This document shows, one piece after another, positions 33,491 to 42,467 of a stretch of DNA of 64,000 nucleotides. Location of the stretch: assembly GCF_002893095.1 (NCBI RefSeq), contig NZ_PKQQ01000002.1:248001-312000 (forward strand). The letters run 5' to 3'. Below the pieces are notes generated by a model that saw only the letters and a program-made list of their open reading frames with translations, was not told the origin of the DNA and made no database searches. Each line of letters starts with the position of its first letter. Position 1 is the stretch's first letter. The DNA is from Stenotrophomonas sp. VV52. Lineage in GTDB: Bacteria; Pseudomonadota; Gammaproteobacteria; Xanthomonadales; Xanthomonadaceae. The translations under genes and the position numbers were made by a program.

Positions 33491-33973
33491 GTGAGGGTTA
33501 TGTACCGTATTGGCTCGATCGTAATGATGTTGGCGCTGGCAGGCTCGGCGCATGCGCTGGCTGCAACCAGCAAGGATGCCGTGCAGATGGGCGGTGCAAA
33601 GCCGGTTGCCGAGCAGATCCGCGAAGTGGAACTGGCCATGGCCAGTGACAAATACAGCGAACTGACGCTGGAGAACAAGAGCGCCGTGCAGGCCTCGCTC
33701 AACCAGATCCGCGCCCAGATGGGCGACCACGAGCGGATCGACCAGGTCGCGCCGCAGAACAAGGTGGCGATCTTCAACGAACAGGAAAAGATCAACACGA
33801 TCCTGACCCAGGGTCATGCCGACAGCCGCCTGGTCTGCCGCCGCGAAAAGACCGTGGGCAGCAATTTCCCCACCAACAACTGCATGACCGTTGCCGAGCG
33901 CCGCCGCGCCACCGAGAACGCCCGCACCAACATGCGCGACGTCAACCGCTCGCAGCTGATCCCGCTGGACTGA
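33491..33973 (+). CDS. Small exported protein, unknown function
   Basis: The 160-residue protein has a signal peptide (RIGSIVMMLALAGSAHALA) and a mostly helical, charged mature part with two cysteines (RLVCRREKTVGSNFPTNNCMTVAERRR) that could form a disulfide. The GTG at 33491 has AAGGA 4 nt upstream; an ATG at 33500 three codons later has poorer spacing. I recognise it only as a conserved-looking hypothetical. It precedes a two-component system by 130 nt. Confidence 0.7.
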   Translation: MRVMYRIGSIVMMLALAGSAHALAATSKDAVQMGGAKPVAEQIREVELAMASDKYSELTLENKSAVQASLNQIRAQMGDHERIDQVAPQNKVAIFNEQEKINTILTQGHADSRLVCRREKTVGSNFPTNNCMTVAERRRATENARTNMRDVNRSQLIPLD

Positions 33974-34104
33974 CCCGGTCTTCACGCCTCCGGGCGGGTA
34001 CAAAATGTTAAGACGGGAACCTGTATCGTTCATTGGCTGACCATGGTCCCCCGGCGCCGCACCGGCGCTGGGGGGCAATGACTTAATCCGAACCCGAGGT
34101 TCCA

Positions 34105-34782
34105 GTGCGCATTCTTGTAATTGAAGACAACAGCGATATCGCCGCCAACCTGGGCGACTACCTCGAAGACCGCGGCCACACCGTGGACTTCGCCGCCGAC
34201 GGCGTCACCGGCCTGCACCTGGCCGTGGTGCACGAGTTCGACGCGATCGTGCTGGACCTCAACCTGCCCGGCATGGACGGCATCGAAGTCTGCCGCAAGC
34301 TCCGCAACGAAGCGCGCAAGCAGACCCCGGTGCTGATGCTGACCGCCCGCGATTCGCTGGACAACAAGCTGGCCGGTTTCGACTCCGGCGCCGACGACTA
34401 CCTGATCAAGCCGTTCGCGCTGCAGGAAGTAGAGGTGCGCCTGAATGCCCTGTCGCGTCGCGGCAAGGGCGTGCAGACCCGCGTGCTGGAAACCGGCGAC
34501 CTGGAGTACAACCTGGACACCCTGGAAGTTCGCCGCCAGGGCAAACTGCTGCAGCTCAACCCCACCGCCCTGAAGATCCTGCAGGCGCTGATGGAAGCCG
34601 CACCGGCCGTGGTCACCCGGCAGGAGCTGGAAACCCGCGTGTGGGGCGAAGAATTGCCCGATTCCGACTCGCTGCGCGTGCATATCCATGGCCTGCGTGC
34701 CGTGGTCGACAAGCCGTTCGAGGTTCCGCTGATCCAGACCCGCCATGGCATCGGATACCGCATCGCCGCCCCGGAAGCCTGA
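34105..34782 (+). CDS. OmpR/PhoB family response regulator
   Basis: The 225-residue regulator has a receiver domain (RILVIEDNSDIAANL; phospho-acceptor Asp in IVLDLNLPGMDG near residue 51; Lys in DYLIKPFALQE near 101) and a C-terminal winged helix (LNPTALKILQALMEAAPAVVTRQEL, LRVHIHGLRAVVDKP, IQTRHGIGYRI). The GTG start follows AACCCGAGGTTCCA. It is 4 nt from the kinase gene start and pairs with it. Sequence resembles PhoP/ColR-like regulators of Xanthomonadaceae; the exact orthologue was not settled. Confidence 0.93.
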   Translation: MRILVIEDNSDIAANLGDYLEDRGHTVDFAADGVTGLHLAVVHEFDAIVLDLNLPGMDGIEVCRKLRNEARKQTPVLMLTARDSLDNKLAGFDSGADDYLIKPFALQEVEVRLNALSRRGKGVQTRVLETGDLEYNLDTLEVRRQGKLLQLNPTALKILQALMEAAPAVVTRQELETRVWGEELPDSDSLRVHIHGLRAVVDKPFEVPLIQTRHGIGYRIAAPEA

Positions 34783-34786
34783 TCCG

Positions 34787-36109
34787 GTGAGCGACAGGGG
34801 GAACCGCCGCCGTGCGCCGTACCGGCGCCGGCTGCGCAGCCGCATCATCGTCTCGTTCGTGCTGTTGGGCTTCTGCCTGACGGCACTGTTCGCCTTCGCC
34901 ACCAACCTGGCCCGCGCCCGCGTGGAAAACCAGCTGGTCGAAGACGTGATGAACCGCAACATCAACGAATACGCGCACCGCTTCTTCGAAGACCCCACCA
35001 AGAATCCCGACCTGCCGGTGCAGCAGATGCGCGCGCGCATCGTGGGCCCCGACAAGTTCGAAGCGCTGCGCCTGGAAGAGCCGGACTGGTACGAGTTCAA
35101 GGACGGTATCCACAGCCTCGGCGGCGTGGACGAGCATGGCGAACGGTTCTCCTACAAGCTGGCCGTACGCAAAACTCCCGAGGCCTGGTTCTTCCTGGCC
35201 TACGACATGACCGAAAGCCTGAAGGGCGAAGGCCAGCTCAACCGCGCGCTGTTCTTCTCGGTGCTGTTGTTCAGCGCCTTGTCACTGGTGCTGGGCTGGT
35301 GGTCGGCCTCGAAGGTGATGAAGCCGGTCTCGGACCTGGCCGCGCGCCTGCGCGCGTATCGCGGCGGCACCAGCGAGCCAGAGCCTCTGGCCCCGCGCTT
35401 CCCCGACGACGAAGTGGGCCAGCTGGCCCAGGCCCTGGACGACTACTCTGCGCGCCTGACCGAAGTGGTCCAGCGCGACCGCGAGTTCAACGCCGACGTC
35501 AGCCACGAACTGCGCACCCCGCTCGCTGTCATCCGCGGCGCCACCGAGCTGCTGCTGACCCGGCCCGACCTGGACCCCAAGGTCCTGCAGCGCCTGCAGC
35601 GCATCCAGCGCGCCGAACAGCAGTGCACCGACCTGATCGGCTCGCTGCTGCTGCTTTCGCGCAACGAGCGCGGGCAGGGAAGCAGCAACGTCGCCCGCGT
35701 CGCCGAGCAGCTGCTCGACGCCCACCGCGCCCAGCTGGGCGGCAAGCCACTCGAACTGATCCTGGAAGGCGACCGCGAACTGGTCATTGATGCCCCGGAA
35801 TCCGCGCTTTCCGTGGCCCTGGGCAACCTGATCGGCAACGCCGTGAAGTACTCGCAGGAAGGCTCGGTACGCGTGCGCGTCACCGACAATCGGGTAGAAG
35901 TGATCGACAGTGGCCCAGGCCTGAGTCCTGAAGACGCAGCCAAGCTGTTCCAGCGGGGCTATAGAGGCACCCATGCAGGCCACTCGCAGGGCGGCGGCAT
36001 CGGCCTCTCAATCGTCAGCCGCCTGTGCGACCTGTACGGCTGGCAGGTGAATGTAAGGCCGGGCGAAGAGCGTGGCGTGGTTGCGACGCTGACGTTCTCC
36101 CCCGCATGA
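34787..36109 (+). CDS. Sensor histidine kinase, partner of the upstream regulator
   Basis: The 440-residue kinase has TM1 (IIVSFVLLGFCLTALFAFA, about residues 20-38), a periplasmic sensor of about 120 residues, TM2 (LFFSVLLFSALSLVLGWW), HAMP, a HisKA H-box FNADVSHELRTPLAVIRG, N-box ALGNLIGNAVKYS, G1 VEVIDSGPGLS and G2 QGGGIGLSIVSRL. A GTG start at 34787 (VSDRGNRRR) follows the regulator stop at once. The frame is open to 34745, inside the regulator gene, but that part is its shadow. Confidence 0.92.
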   Translation: MSDRGNRRRAPYRRRLRSRIIVSFVLLGFCLTALFAFATNLARARVENQLVEDVMNRNINEYAHRFFEDPTKNPDLPVQQMRARIVGPDKFEALRLEEPDWYEFKDGIHSLGGVDEHGERFSYKLAVRKTPEAWFFLAYDMTESLKGEGQLNRALFFSVLLFSALSLVLGWWSASKVMKPVSDLAARLRAYRGGTSEPEPLAPRFPDDEVGQLAQALDDYSARLTEVVQRDREFNADVSHELRTPLAVIRGATELLLTRPDLDPKVLQRLQRIQRAEQQCTDLIGSLLLLSRNERGQGSSNVARVAEQLLDAHRAQLGGKPLELILEGDRELVIDAPESALSVALGNLIGNAVKYSQEGSVRVRVTDNRVEVIDSGPGLSPEDAAKLFQRGYRGTHAGHSQGGGIGLSIVSRLCDLYGWQVNVRPGEERGVVATLTFSPA

Positions 36110-36129
36110 TCTGACGAATACCGACCCAC

Positions 36130-36236
36130 ACCGCGTAGAGACACGCCATGCGTGTCCCACGGATACTGCGGCCGCGTCCGCCGCAAACGAACGATCATGC
36201 TCTACGTGGGACACGCATGGCGTGTCTCTACGCGGT
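36130..36236. repeat. 32-bp perfect inverted repeat (GTAG family, ACACGCC core)
   Basis: Arms 36130-36161 and 36205-36236 are exactly complementary; each contains GTAGAGACACGCCATGCGTG. They enclose a 43-nt loop between the kinase gene and coaE. The right arm ends at the last base of the coaE stop codon. Confidence 0.85.
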
Positions 36237-36844
36237 TACGTGGCTAACGTTCGGTACGCCGCATCCAACCGCTCCACCTCGGCCTGCAATTGCTCCGGGT
36301 GCCCATCATTGACCACCACATCATCGGCCAGCGCCAACCGCTCCTCGCGACTGGCCTGCGCCGCGATCATTCGATCCGCCAATTCGGCGGTCGTTCCATC
36401 CCGCAGCATCAACCGCGCATGCTGCACCGCCACCGGCGCATCCACCACCAGGATCCGGTTCAACCACGGATACTGCTGCCGCCCACCGGCTTCCGTCAGC
36501 AGCGGAATCGCCGCAATCGCATACGGGCTCCCTGCCTCCTCACAGGTCCGCCGAAGCAGCTCCCGGATGGCAGGGTGGGTAATAGCCTCCAACGCCTGCC
36601 GCTCCTGCGCCGAAGCAAAAATCCGCTCGCGCAACGCAGCACGATCCAGCTGGCCGTCGGCCAGCAGGATCCCGGAACCAAAATGATCAACGATCCGCGC
36701 CAGCCCCTCACTGCCTGGCGCCACCACCGCGCGGGCGGCCACGTCCGCGTCGGCCACCACGATGCCCAGCGCCTCGAACCGGCGGCTCACTTCGCTCTTG
36801 CCGGCGGCTACGCCGCCGGTCAACCCCACCACGAACTGGCTCAT
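36236..36844 (-). CDS. coaE: Dephospho-CoA kinase
   Basis: This 202-residue P-loop kinase catalyses the last step of CoA synthesis. VVGLTGGVAAGKSEVSRRF (Walker A), VVADADVAARAVVAPGSEGL, RIFASAQERQALEAITHPAIRE and the LID-region RDGTTAELADRMIAAQASREER are as expected. It lies 24 nt after pilD, the classical pilC-pilD-coaE arrangement. Confidence 0.95.
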   Translation of the reverse strand: MSQFVVGLTGGVAAGKSEVSRRFEALGIVVADADVAARAVVAPGSEGLARIVDHFGSGILLADGQLDRAALRERIFASAQERQALEAITHPAIRELLRRTCEEAGSPYAIAAIPLLTEAGGRQQYPWLNRILVVDAPVAVQHARLMLRDGTTAELADRMIAAQASREERLALADDVVVNDGHPEQLQAEVERLDAAYRTLAT

Positions 36845-36868
36845 CGCCGTGCCCTCATCGGGGTGTCC

Positions 36869-37732
36869 TCAGCGCAGGCCGGACATCCGCAGGTACGCAT
36901 TGATCAGCGGCTCGCCCCACATGAACACGATCCAGCCCGCAATGGCCAGGTACGGCCCGAACGGGATCGGCGTGGCGTGGTCGCGGCCCCGCGAGTACAG
37001 CCAGATTGAGCCCAGGATCGCCCCGATCACCGACGACAGCAGGATGATCGGCAGGATGCCCTTCAACCCGCACCACGCGCCCAGCGCGGCCAGCAGCTTG
37101 AAATCGCCGTGGCCCATGCCTTCCTTGCCGGTGATCTGCTTGAACAGCCACCACACGGTCCAGAGCGACAGGTACCCCGCAATCGCACCCAGCAACGCCG
37201 GTTTGGCCGGCATGTACAGGTTGTCGATACTGCCTATCAGCCCCAGCCACATCAGCGGCAGGGTGAGCTGGTCGGGCAGCAGCTGGGTGCGCAGGTCGAT
37301 CCCGGAAAGGGCGACCAGGAAGCAGCTCAGCACGATGGCGCCAAAGCCCTGCCAGCCAAACCCGAACTGCCAGACGCTGGCCACCACCAACAGCGAGGTG
37401 ACCAGCTCCACCAGCGGGTACTGCTTGGAGATCGGCGCATGGCAATGGCGGCATTTGCCGCGCAGGACGAGCCAGCTGAACAGCGGGATGTTCTCGTACC
37501 AGGACAGCTTGTGCTTGCAGTGCGGGCAGTGCGAAGGCTCGACCACGATCCCGGGCGGTGGTGGCTCGTAGATGTCCGGCAGCTCCAACACCTCGCGGGC
37601 GTCACGCTTCCACTGCCACTCCAGCCGCTTGGGCAGGCGCAGGATGACGACGTTGAGGAAGCTGCCGATCAACAGCCCCAGTGCGGCCGCGGCGGGATAG
37701 CCGAGGCCGGGATGCTGGTCAAGAAATGCCAT
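36869..37732 (-). CDS. pilD: Type IV prepilin peptidase / N-methyltransferase
   Basis: The 287-residue bifunctional inner-membrane enzyme cleaves prepilin leaders and methylates the new N-terminus. The cytoplasmic zinc site CPHC (about residue 69) and CRHC (about 94) are both present, as are the two catalytic aspartates in LSGIDLRTQLLPD and GHGDFKLLAALGAW. About seven to eight membrane helices. It serves the pilins of this locus and probably the type II secretion pseudopilins too. It is 7 nt after pilC. Confidence 0.96.
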   Translation of the reverse strand: MAFLDQHPGLGYPAAAALGLLIGSFLNVVILRLPKRLEWQWKRDAREVLELPDIYEPPPPGIVVEPSHCPHCKHKLSWYENIPLFSWLVLRGKCRHCHAPISKQYPLVELVTSLLVVASVWQFGFGWQGFGAIVLSCFLVALSGIDLRTQLLPDQLTLPLMWLGLIGSIDNLYMPAKPALLGAIAGYLSLWTVWWLFKQITGKEGMGHGDFKLLAALGAWCGLKGILPIILLSSVIGAILGSIWLYSRGRDHATPIPFGPYLAIAGWIVFMWGEPLINAYLRMSGLR

Positions 37733-37739
37733 GGTTACC

Positions 37740-38999
37740 TTAGCCGACGACGGCGCCGAGTTTGAAGATGGGCAGGTACATGCCGATCACCATGCCGCCG
37801 ACAATGGTACCAATGAACACCATGATCATCGGTTCCAGCAGGCTGCTCAGGGCGTCCACGGCATTGTTGACTTCCTGCTCGAAGTACTCGGCCACCTTGA
37901 ACAGCATGGTATCGAGCGCGCCGGCCTCTTCGCCGATCGCGGTCATCTGGATGACCATGTGCGGGAAGATGTTGACCTGCTTCATGGCCATATTGACCGG
38001 GTAGCCGACCGACACGTCGTCGCGCATGCGCAGCACGGCTTCTTCGTAGACCTTGTTGCCGGTGGCGCCAGCCACGATGCCCAAGGCTTCCACCAGCGGC
38101 ACACCGGCCTTGAAGGTCACGGCGGTGGTGCGGGCGAAGCGGGCGATCGAGCTGTTGTTCATGATCTCGCCGATGACCGGCACCTTGAGGATCAGGCGAT
38201 CCATGGTGTGCTGCAGCTTTGGAGAGCGCTTGTATGTGTATATGAAACCGGCGAACGCACCGACTGCGCCTAGCAGCATTACCCACCAGTAAGACACCGC
38301 GAAGCGTGATAGGTTGACGATCATCTGGGTAAAGGCGGGCAATTCAGCGCCAAAACCGGCGAAAACTTCTTCAAACTGCGGTACTACGAAGACCAACAGG
38401 ATGCCGCTAACGATGATAGCTACGGCAACAACCATCGCCGGATAGAACAGCGCCTTCTTGATCTTGCCCTTCAGGGCTTCAATGTTCTCCTTATACGTCG
38501 CGACTGTATCCAGAACCGTCTCAAGCACACCTGCGCCTTCACCAGCTCGAACCAGGTTGCGATAAAGCTCATCGAACTGCACAGGGTGCTTGCTGATCGC
38601 CTCGTAAAGCGATGAGCCGCCCTCGATATCGGCGCGGATGCCGTCCACCAGCTTCTTCATTCGCGGGTTCTTGTGCCCGCTGCCGATGATCTCCAGAGCG
38701 CTCACGATCGGCACGCCGGACTTCATCATCGTCGCCATCTGGCGACTGAAGAAGGAAATGTCCTTAGACCCGACTGCCTTTCCGGCTGCACCGAAAAGAG
38801 GCTTGGGCTTGGGCTTGACCACCCCGGGCATGATGCCTTGGCGGCGCAGCTCGGCGCGCAACAGGTTGGCGTTCTTCGCCACCTGCTCGCCCTTCATCTT
38901 CACGCCTCGCTTGTCGGTCCCCTCCCAGACAAACGGTTGCAGCTCCATGGTGCTACGCGCCACGGGCTCTTTCTTGATCGCACTACGGCTGACAGACAT
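37740..38999 (-). CDS. pilC: Type IV pilus inner-membrane platform protein PilC
   Basis: The 419-residue GspF-family protein has F domain 1 (DISFFSRQMATMMKSGVPIVSALEII), a membrane segment near 195 (MVVAVAIIVSGILLVFVVPQFEEVF) and F domain 2 (SIARFARTTAVTFKAGVPLVEALGIVAG, then QMTAIGEEAGALDTML), ending with a membrane helix. It couples the PilB motor to pilus growth. The frame is open to 39074; ATG 38999 (MSVSRSAIKKEP) fits the family. It diverges from pilA. Confidence 0.96.
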   Translation of the reverse strand: MSVSRSAIKKEPVARSTMELQPFVWEGTDKRGVKMKGEQVAKNANLLRAELRRQGIMPGVVKPKPKPLFGAAGKAVGSKDISFFSRQMATMMKSGVPIVSALEIIGSGHKNPRMKKLVDGIRADIEGGSSLYEAISKHPVQFDELYRNLVRAGEGAGVLETVLDTVATYKENIEALKGKIKKALFYPAMVVAVAIIVSGILLVFVVPQFEEVFAGFGAELPAFTQMIVNLSRFAVSYWWVMLLGAVGAFAGFIYTYKRSPKLQHTMDRLILKVPVIGEIMNNSSIARFARTTAVTFKAGVPLVEALGIVAGATGNKVYEEAVLRMRDDVSVGYPVNMAMKQVNIFPHMVIQMTAIGEEAGALDTMLFKVAEYFEQEVNNAVDALSSLLEPMIMVFIGTIVGGMVIGMYLPIFKLGAVVG

Positions 39000-39093
39000 G
39001 TATGGCTCCCCGGCCGCGCCTTCCCCAGGCGGGCTTCTCGCCGAATGGTAGCCGGTTCCGGGCCGGAGTGGCATCCCTCTTGCACGGCAATCC

Positions 39094-39143
39094 GTGACCT
39101 GTGGCAGGGTCTGGATCCGTCACAAGGTGACGCAGAAGGTCAC
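39094..39143. promoter_or_regulatory. Cluster of GTGAC/GTCAC motifs (candidate PilR enhancer)
   Basis: Four GTGAC or GTCAC copies lie at 39094, 39119, 39127 and 39139; the middle two form the palindrome GTCAC-AAG-GTGAC. They lie 100-150 nt upstream of the sigma-54 promoter of pilA, where an enhancer-binding site is expected. Assignment to PilR is inference. Confidence 0.4.
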
Positions 39144-39243
39144 AATGCCGGTCAAGTCGCACTTTGTTGTGAGAGGGGTTCCAATTCTGGAGATTGCTGC
39201 CATCATTGCGCCGGGGAAATGCTGGGGAGCATTGCTGAGCACT

Positions 39244-39260
39244 TGGCACGCAACCTGCTA
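39244..39260 (+). promoter_or_regulatory. Sigma-54 promoter of pilA
   Basis: TGGCACG-CAAC-CTGCTA: GG at 39245-39246 and GC at 39257-39258, exactly 10 nt between, a near-consensus -24/-12 element. Transcription would start near 39270, giving a leader of about 90 nt. The presence of pilR/pilS in the same locus supports it. Confidence 0.85.
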
Positions 39261-39358
39261 TGAACCATCCGCACGGGCGTCCAGCCTTGCTCAGCCGGTC
39301 CGCCGGCCAGGCCTCGCACCGGTGTTCGTTACTTACTTACCTCTAGGGGATGTACACA

Positions 39359-39778
39359 ATGAAGAAGCAGCAGGGCTTTACCCTCATCGAACTGATGATC
39401 GTTGTCGCGATCATCGCCATCCTGGCCGCCATCGCGCTGCCGGCTTACCAGGACTACACTGTGCGTTCGCGCGTTGCTGAAGGCATGGGCCTGGTCTCGG
39501 CTGCCAAGGTCAGCGTCGTTGAGAACGCTTCCACCGGCAATGCTTTCGACAGTGGCTACATTGAGCCGACCGCGACTGACAACGTCGCTTCGGTGGAAGT
39601 TGATGCTGGCAATGGTCAGATCACCCTGACCACCGCCGCGAAGGCTGGCGCTGGCACCATCATCTTCATTCCGGCCCCGACCCTGGTCGCTGGCACGCCG
39701 CCGGCAACCAACGTCACCTGGACCTGCAAGACCGGTACGCTGGCAGCCAAGTATCGTCCGGCCGAGTGCCGTCCGTAA
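39359..39778 (+). CDS. pilA: Type IV major pilin PilA
   Basis: The 139-residue prepilin has a six-residue leader (MKKQQG) cut before the Phe of [27 protein letters not shown], with the essential Glu at +5. The globular domain ends with a cysteine pair ([19 protein letters not shown]) forming the D-loop disulfide. The short length is normal for Xanthomonadaceae. The ATG at 39359 is 9 nt after AGGGGA; another ATG at 39350 would give a three-residue longer leader. It has its own sigma-54 promoter and terminator, so it is an independent unit. Confidence 0.96.
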   Translation: MKKQQGFTLIELMIVVAIIAILAAIALPAYQDYTVRSRVAEGMGLVSAAKVSVVENASTGNAFDSGYIEPTATDNVASVEVDAGNGQITLTTAAKAGAGTIIFIPAPTLVAGTPPATNVTWTCKTGTLAAKYRPAECRP

Positions 39779-39802
39779 CAGCTGACGGTTCGTTGCCGAA
39801 AG

Positions 39803-39831
39803 AAAAACCCCGCACATGCGGGGTTTTTTTT
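39803..39831 (+). terminator. Terminator of pilA
   Basis: CCCCGC-ACAT-GCGGGG with A-run before and seven to eight T after. It ends pilA transcription before pilB. Confidence 0.9.
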
Positions 39832-39880
39832 GCGGTAGGTTACGCTATTGCATGCCTGAAGATCGTCCGGGAGCCCACAG

Positions 39881-41605
39881 ATGAACGCTGTCACCGCCAA
39901 CCTTGTAGGTATTACCGGCATTGCCCGTCGTCTCGTCCAGGATGGCGCACTAGAAGAGGCCGCTGCGCGCGACGCCATGGCGAAGGCAGGGGCCGCCAAA
40001 CAGCCGCTACCGCAGTACTTCGCAGAGAAGAAGCTGGTCACTGCTGCCCAACTGGCAGCGGCCAATGCGCTGGAGTTCGGCATGCCGCTGCTGGATGTTG
40101 GCGTGTTCGACAGCGCACAGAGCGCGATCAGCCTTGTCAGCGAAGAGCTGTTGCGCAAGCACCACGTACTTCCGCTGTTCAAACGCGGTGGCAAGTTGTT
40201 TGTAGGCACCAGCGACCCGACCCATTCGCTCGATGAGATCAAGTTCCACACAAACCTGGTGGTCGAACCGATTCTGGTCGATGAGGACCAGATCAAGCGT
40301 ACGTTGGAGCAGTGGCAGTCCAAGCACGATACTCTTGGCGGTTCGCTGGGCGGCGACGACGACGGCATGGGCGACTTGGACGTCTCGGTCGGCGATGAAG
40401 ACGGTGGAAGCGCAGAATCGGGCGTCGATGCCAAGGGCGACGACACTCCCGTGGTCAAATTCGTCAATAAGGTGCTGGTGGATGCGATCCGCAAGGGCGC
40501 CTCGGACATCCACTTCGAACCCTACGAAGACGACTACCGCGTGCGGTTCCGTATCGACGGCCTGCTCAAGAACGTCGCCAAGGCACCGGTCAAGCTCAGT
40601 CAGCGAATCGCCGCCCGCCTGAAGGTCATGTCCCAGTTGGACATCGCGGAAAAGCGCGTACCCCAGGACGGACGCATCAAGCTAAACCTGTCCAAGACCA
40701 AGCAGATCGACTTCCGAGTCAGCACCCTGCCGACCCTGTTCGGCGAAAAGATCGTGCTGCGTATTCTGGACGGAAGTGCAGCCAAGCTGGGTATCGACAA
40801 GCTTGGCTACGAACCTGACCAACAAAAGTTGTTCCTGGATGCCATTCACAAGCCCTACGGTATGGTGTTGGTCACTGGCCCCACCGGTTCGGGCAAGACC
40901 GTTTCGCTGTACACCGCGCTGGGCATTCTCAACGACGAAACCCGCAACATTTCAACGGCCGAGGATCCGGTCGAAATCCGCCTGCCAGGCGTGAACCAGG
41001 TGCAGCAGAACGTAAAGCGAGGCATGACCTTCGCCGCAGCGCTCCGTTCGTTCCTGCGTCAGGATCCAGACATCATCATGGTTGGCGAGATCCGGGATCT
41101 GGAGACCGCTGAGATCGCGGTCAAAGCCGCGCAGACAGGCCATATGGTGCTTTCCACGCTGCACACCAACGACGGCCCGCAGACCATCGCGCGTCTGATG
41201 AACATGGGTATCGCACCGTTCAACATTACCAGTTCGGTCACTCTGGTCATCGCGCAGCGACTGGCGCGTCGGCTGTGCAACAACTGTAAACGCCCAGTCG
41301 AGCTGCCGGACAATGCGCTTCTGGCCGAGGGCTTCACGCAGGCGCAGTTGGATGCGGGTGTCACTCTGTACGAGCCGGTTGGCTGCGAGGAATGCACGGA
41401 AGGCTACAAGGGTCGTACTGGTATTTACCAGGTGATGCCGATGAGCGAAGAGATATCGGTAATTGTTTTGGAGGGAGGTAATGCCATCCAGATTGCCGAG
41501 GCTGCCCAGCGTGCCGGAATCAGGGACCTGCGCCAGTCTGCGCTGGTGAAGGCCGCTGCGGGTACGACCAGTCTTGCTGAGATCAATCGCGTTACCAAAG
41601 ACTGA
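39881..41605 (+). CDS. pilB: Type IV pilus assembly ATPase PilB
   Basis: The 574-residue extension motor has the N-terminal MshEN-like domain (about 1-140), an acidic Gly/Asp linker ([20 protein letters not shown], about 155-175) and the GspE-type ATPase. Key parts are DASDIHFE-like [25 protein letters not shown], the Walker [13 protein letters not shown] (about 335), the Asp box, Walker [17 protein letters not shown] and the His box THM-like [13 protein letters not shown], plus the zinc tetracysteine CNNCKRP...[10 protein letters not shown]. It drives pilus polymerisation. It lies between two pilin genes. Confidence 0.96.
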   Translation: MNAVTANLVGITGIARRLVQDGALEEAAARDAMAKAGAAKQPLPQYFAEKKLVTAAQLAAANALEFGMPLLDVGVFDSAQSAISLVSEELLRKHHVLPLFKRGGKLFVGTSDPTHSLDEIKFHTNLVVEPILVDEDQIKRTLEQWQSKHDTLGGSLGGDDDGMGDLDVSVGDEDGGSAESGVDAKGDDTPVVKFVNKVLVDAIRKGASDIHFEPYEDDYRVRFRIDGLLKNVAKAPVKLSQRIAARLKVMSQLDIAEKRVPQDGRIKLNLSKTKQIDFRVSTLPTLFGEKIVLRILDGSAAKLGIDKLGYEPDQQKLFLDAIHKPYGMVLVTGPTGSGKTVSLYTALGILNDETRNISTAEDPVEIRLPGVNQVQQNVKRGMTFAAALRSFLRQDPDIIMVGEIRDLETAEIAVKAAQTGHMVLSTLHTNDGPQTIARLMNMGIAPFNITSSVTLVIAQRLARRLCNNCKRPVELPDNALLAEGFTQAQLDAGVTLYEPVGCEECTEGYKGRTGIYQVMPMSEEISVIVLEGGNAIQIAEAAQRAGIRDLRQSALVKAAAGTTSLAEINRVTKD

Positions 41606-41617
41606 TCTGCCTGGACA

Positions 41618-41634
41618 TGGCACGAAACGTGCTT
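41618..41634 (+). promoter_or_regulatory. Sigma-54 promoter of the second pilin gene
   Basis: TGGCACG-AAAC-GTGCTT: GG at 41619-41620, GC at 41631-41632, 10 nt apart, as in the pilA promoter. It starts 13 nt after the pilB stop. Transcription would start near 41644, about 27 nt before the pilin GTG. Confidence 0.8.
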
Positions 41635-41670
41635 ACTGGTCATGTGAGCAGCCGACCGGGGAGTCGAGTG

Positions 41671-42084
41671 GTGAAGATTGTGAAGGGGTTTACCCTCATC
41701 GAGTTGATGATCGTGGTGGCGATCGTTGCCATCTTGGCAGCGATAGCGCTACCTGCCTATCAGGACTATACGATCAGGGCACGGGTATCAGAGGCATTGC
41801 TTATCGCCTCCGGCCCGAAGGTTACCGTCGGTGAGAACATCAACAACGCAAACGCGCTGGACGCTACCGCCTGTTCGGGGGTAGAGGACCAGACTGTGGG
41901 TTCCCAAAACGTGGTGTCCATGACGTGCACCGGGAATGGGGTCCTCACGGTCGTTACCACGCCGATAGCCGGGGGAGTAACACTTCTGCTCCGGCCGAGT
42001 TTCACGCAGAATGATGCCATTCGCTGGACGTGCGTCAGAGCCGCGGGCGAGAACAGGCACGTGCCGTCGGGGTGTCGGACCTGA
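41671..42084 (+). CDS. Second type IV pilin (PilA paralogue)
   Basis: The 137-residue prepilin has a leader VKIVKG cut before [27 protein letters not shown], again with Glu at +5. The globular part differs from PilA and carries four cysteines (CSGVEDQ..., SMTC, WTC, SGC) rather than two. GTG 41671 has GGGGAG about 8 nt upstream; the preceding codon at 41668 is also GTG. The frame is open to 41617, but that would give an unusually long leader. With its own sigma-54 promoter it can be expressed separately from pilA, either as an alternative major pilin or as a minor subunit. Confidence 0.9.
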   Translation: MKIVKGFTLIELMIVVAIVAILAAIALPAYQDYTIRARVSEALLIASGPKVTVGENINNANALDATACSGVEDQTVGSQNVVSMTCTGNGVLTVVTTPIAGGVTLLLRPSFTQNDAIRWTCVRAAGENRHVPSGCRT

Positions 42085-42118
42085 GGCTGGCCGGAAGCTT
42101 TTCGCCGGTTAGATGAAC

Positions 42119-42145
42119 ATGGGGCCCCCAGTTGCGGGGCTCTTC
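42119..42145 (+). terminator. Weak terminator after the second pilin
   Basis: GGGGCCCCCAGTTGCGGGGCTCTTCGTTT can form a GCCCC/GGGGC hairpin followed by a mixed T tract. It stands in the same place as the pilA terminator does after pilA. Confidence 0.5.
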
Positions 42146-42183
42146 GTTTGTGAGGCTGGTTCCTGACTTTGCCGGACATGTGT

Positions 42184-42291
42184 CATCGTCTCTGGCTGAG
42201 AGCGAGTTACACGCAGAAAGACTCCGAACTTTGGGCGTGCATCCCCACTACGGGCGAAAACGGCCAAGTGCCGGCGTGCCGTTGGACCTGA
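42184..42291 (+). pseudogene. Pilin gene remnant (3' end of a third pilin)
   Basis: An open frame without a usable start reads HRLWLRASYTQKDSELWACI followed by PTTGENGQVPACRWT and a stop at 42289-42291. It aligns without gaps to the end of the second pilin ([20 protein letters not shown] then [13 protein letters not shown]), including the paired cysteines. Upstream of 42184 the similarity is lost and a stop occurs at 42151. About 20 nt further on, AGCCCCCGCAGATGCGAGGA plus CTTTT resembles a decayed pilA-type terminator. This is the tail of a duplicated pilin cassette. Confidence 0.75.
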
Positions 42292-42467
42292 CAGACGCAT
42301 GACCAGCGGCTTTAGTGCACAGCAAGCCCCCGCAGATGCGAGGACTTTTGAAGTGTGAAGCTAGTTGCATATTGCTGTCCCGGCGCATGTCATTATTCCC
42401 GCCGGCGCTGAGGCGCGCCAGACGGAACGCGGCACCGATGCCAAGCCGCCATAAATGGATTTTAGGT

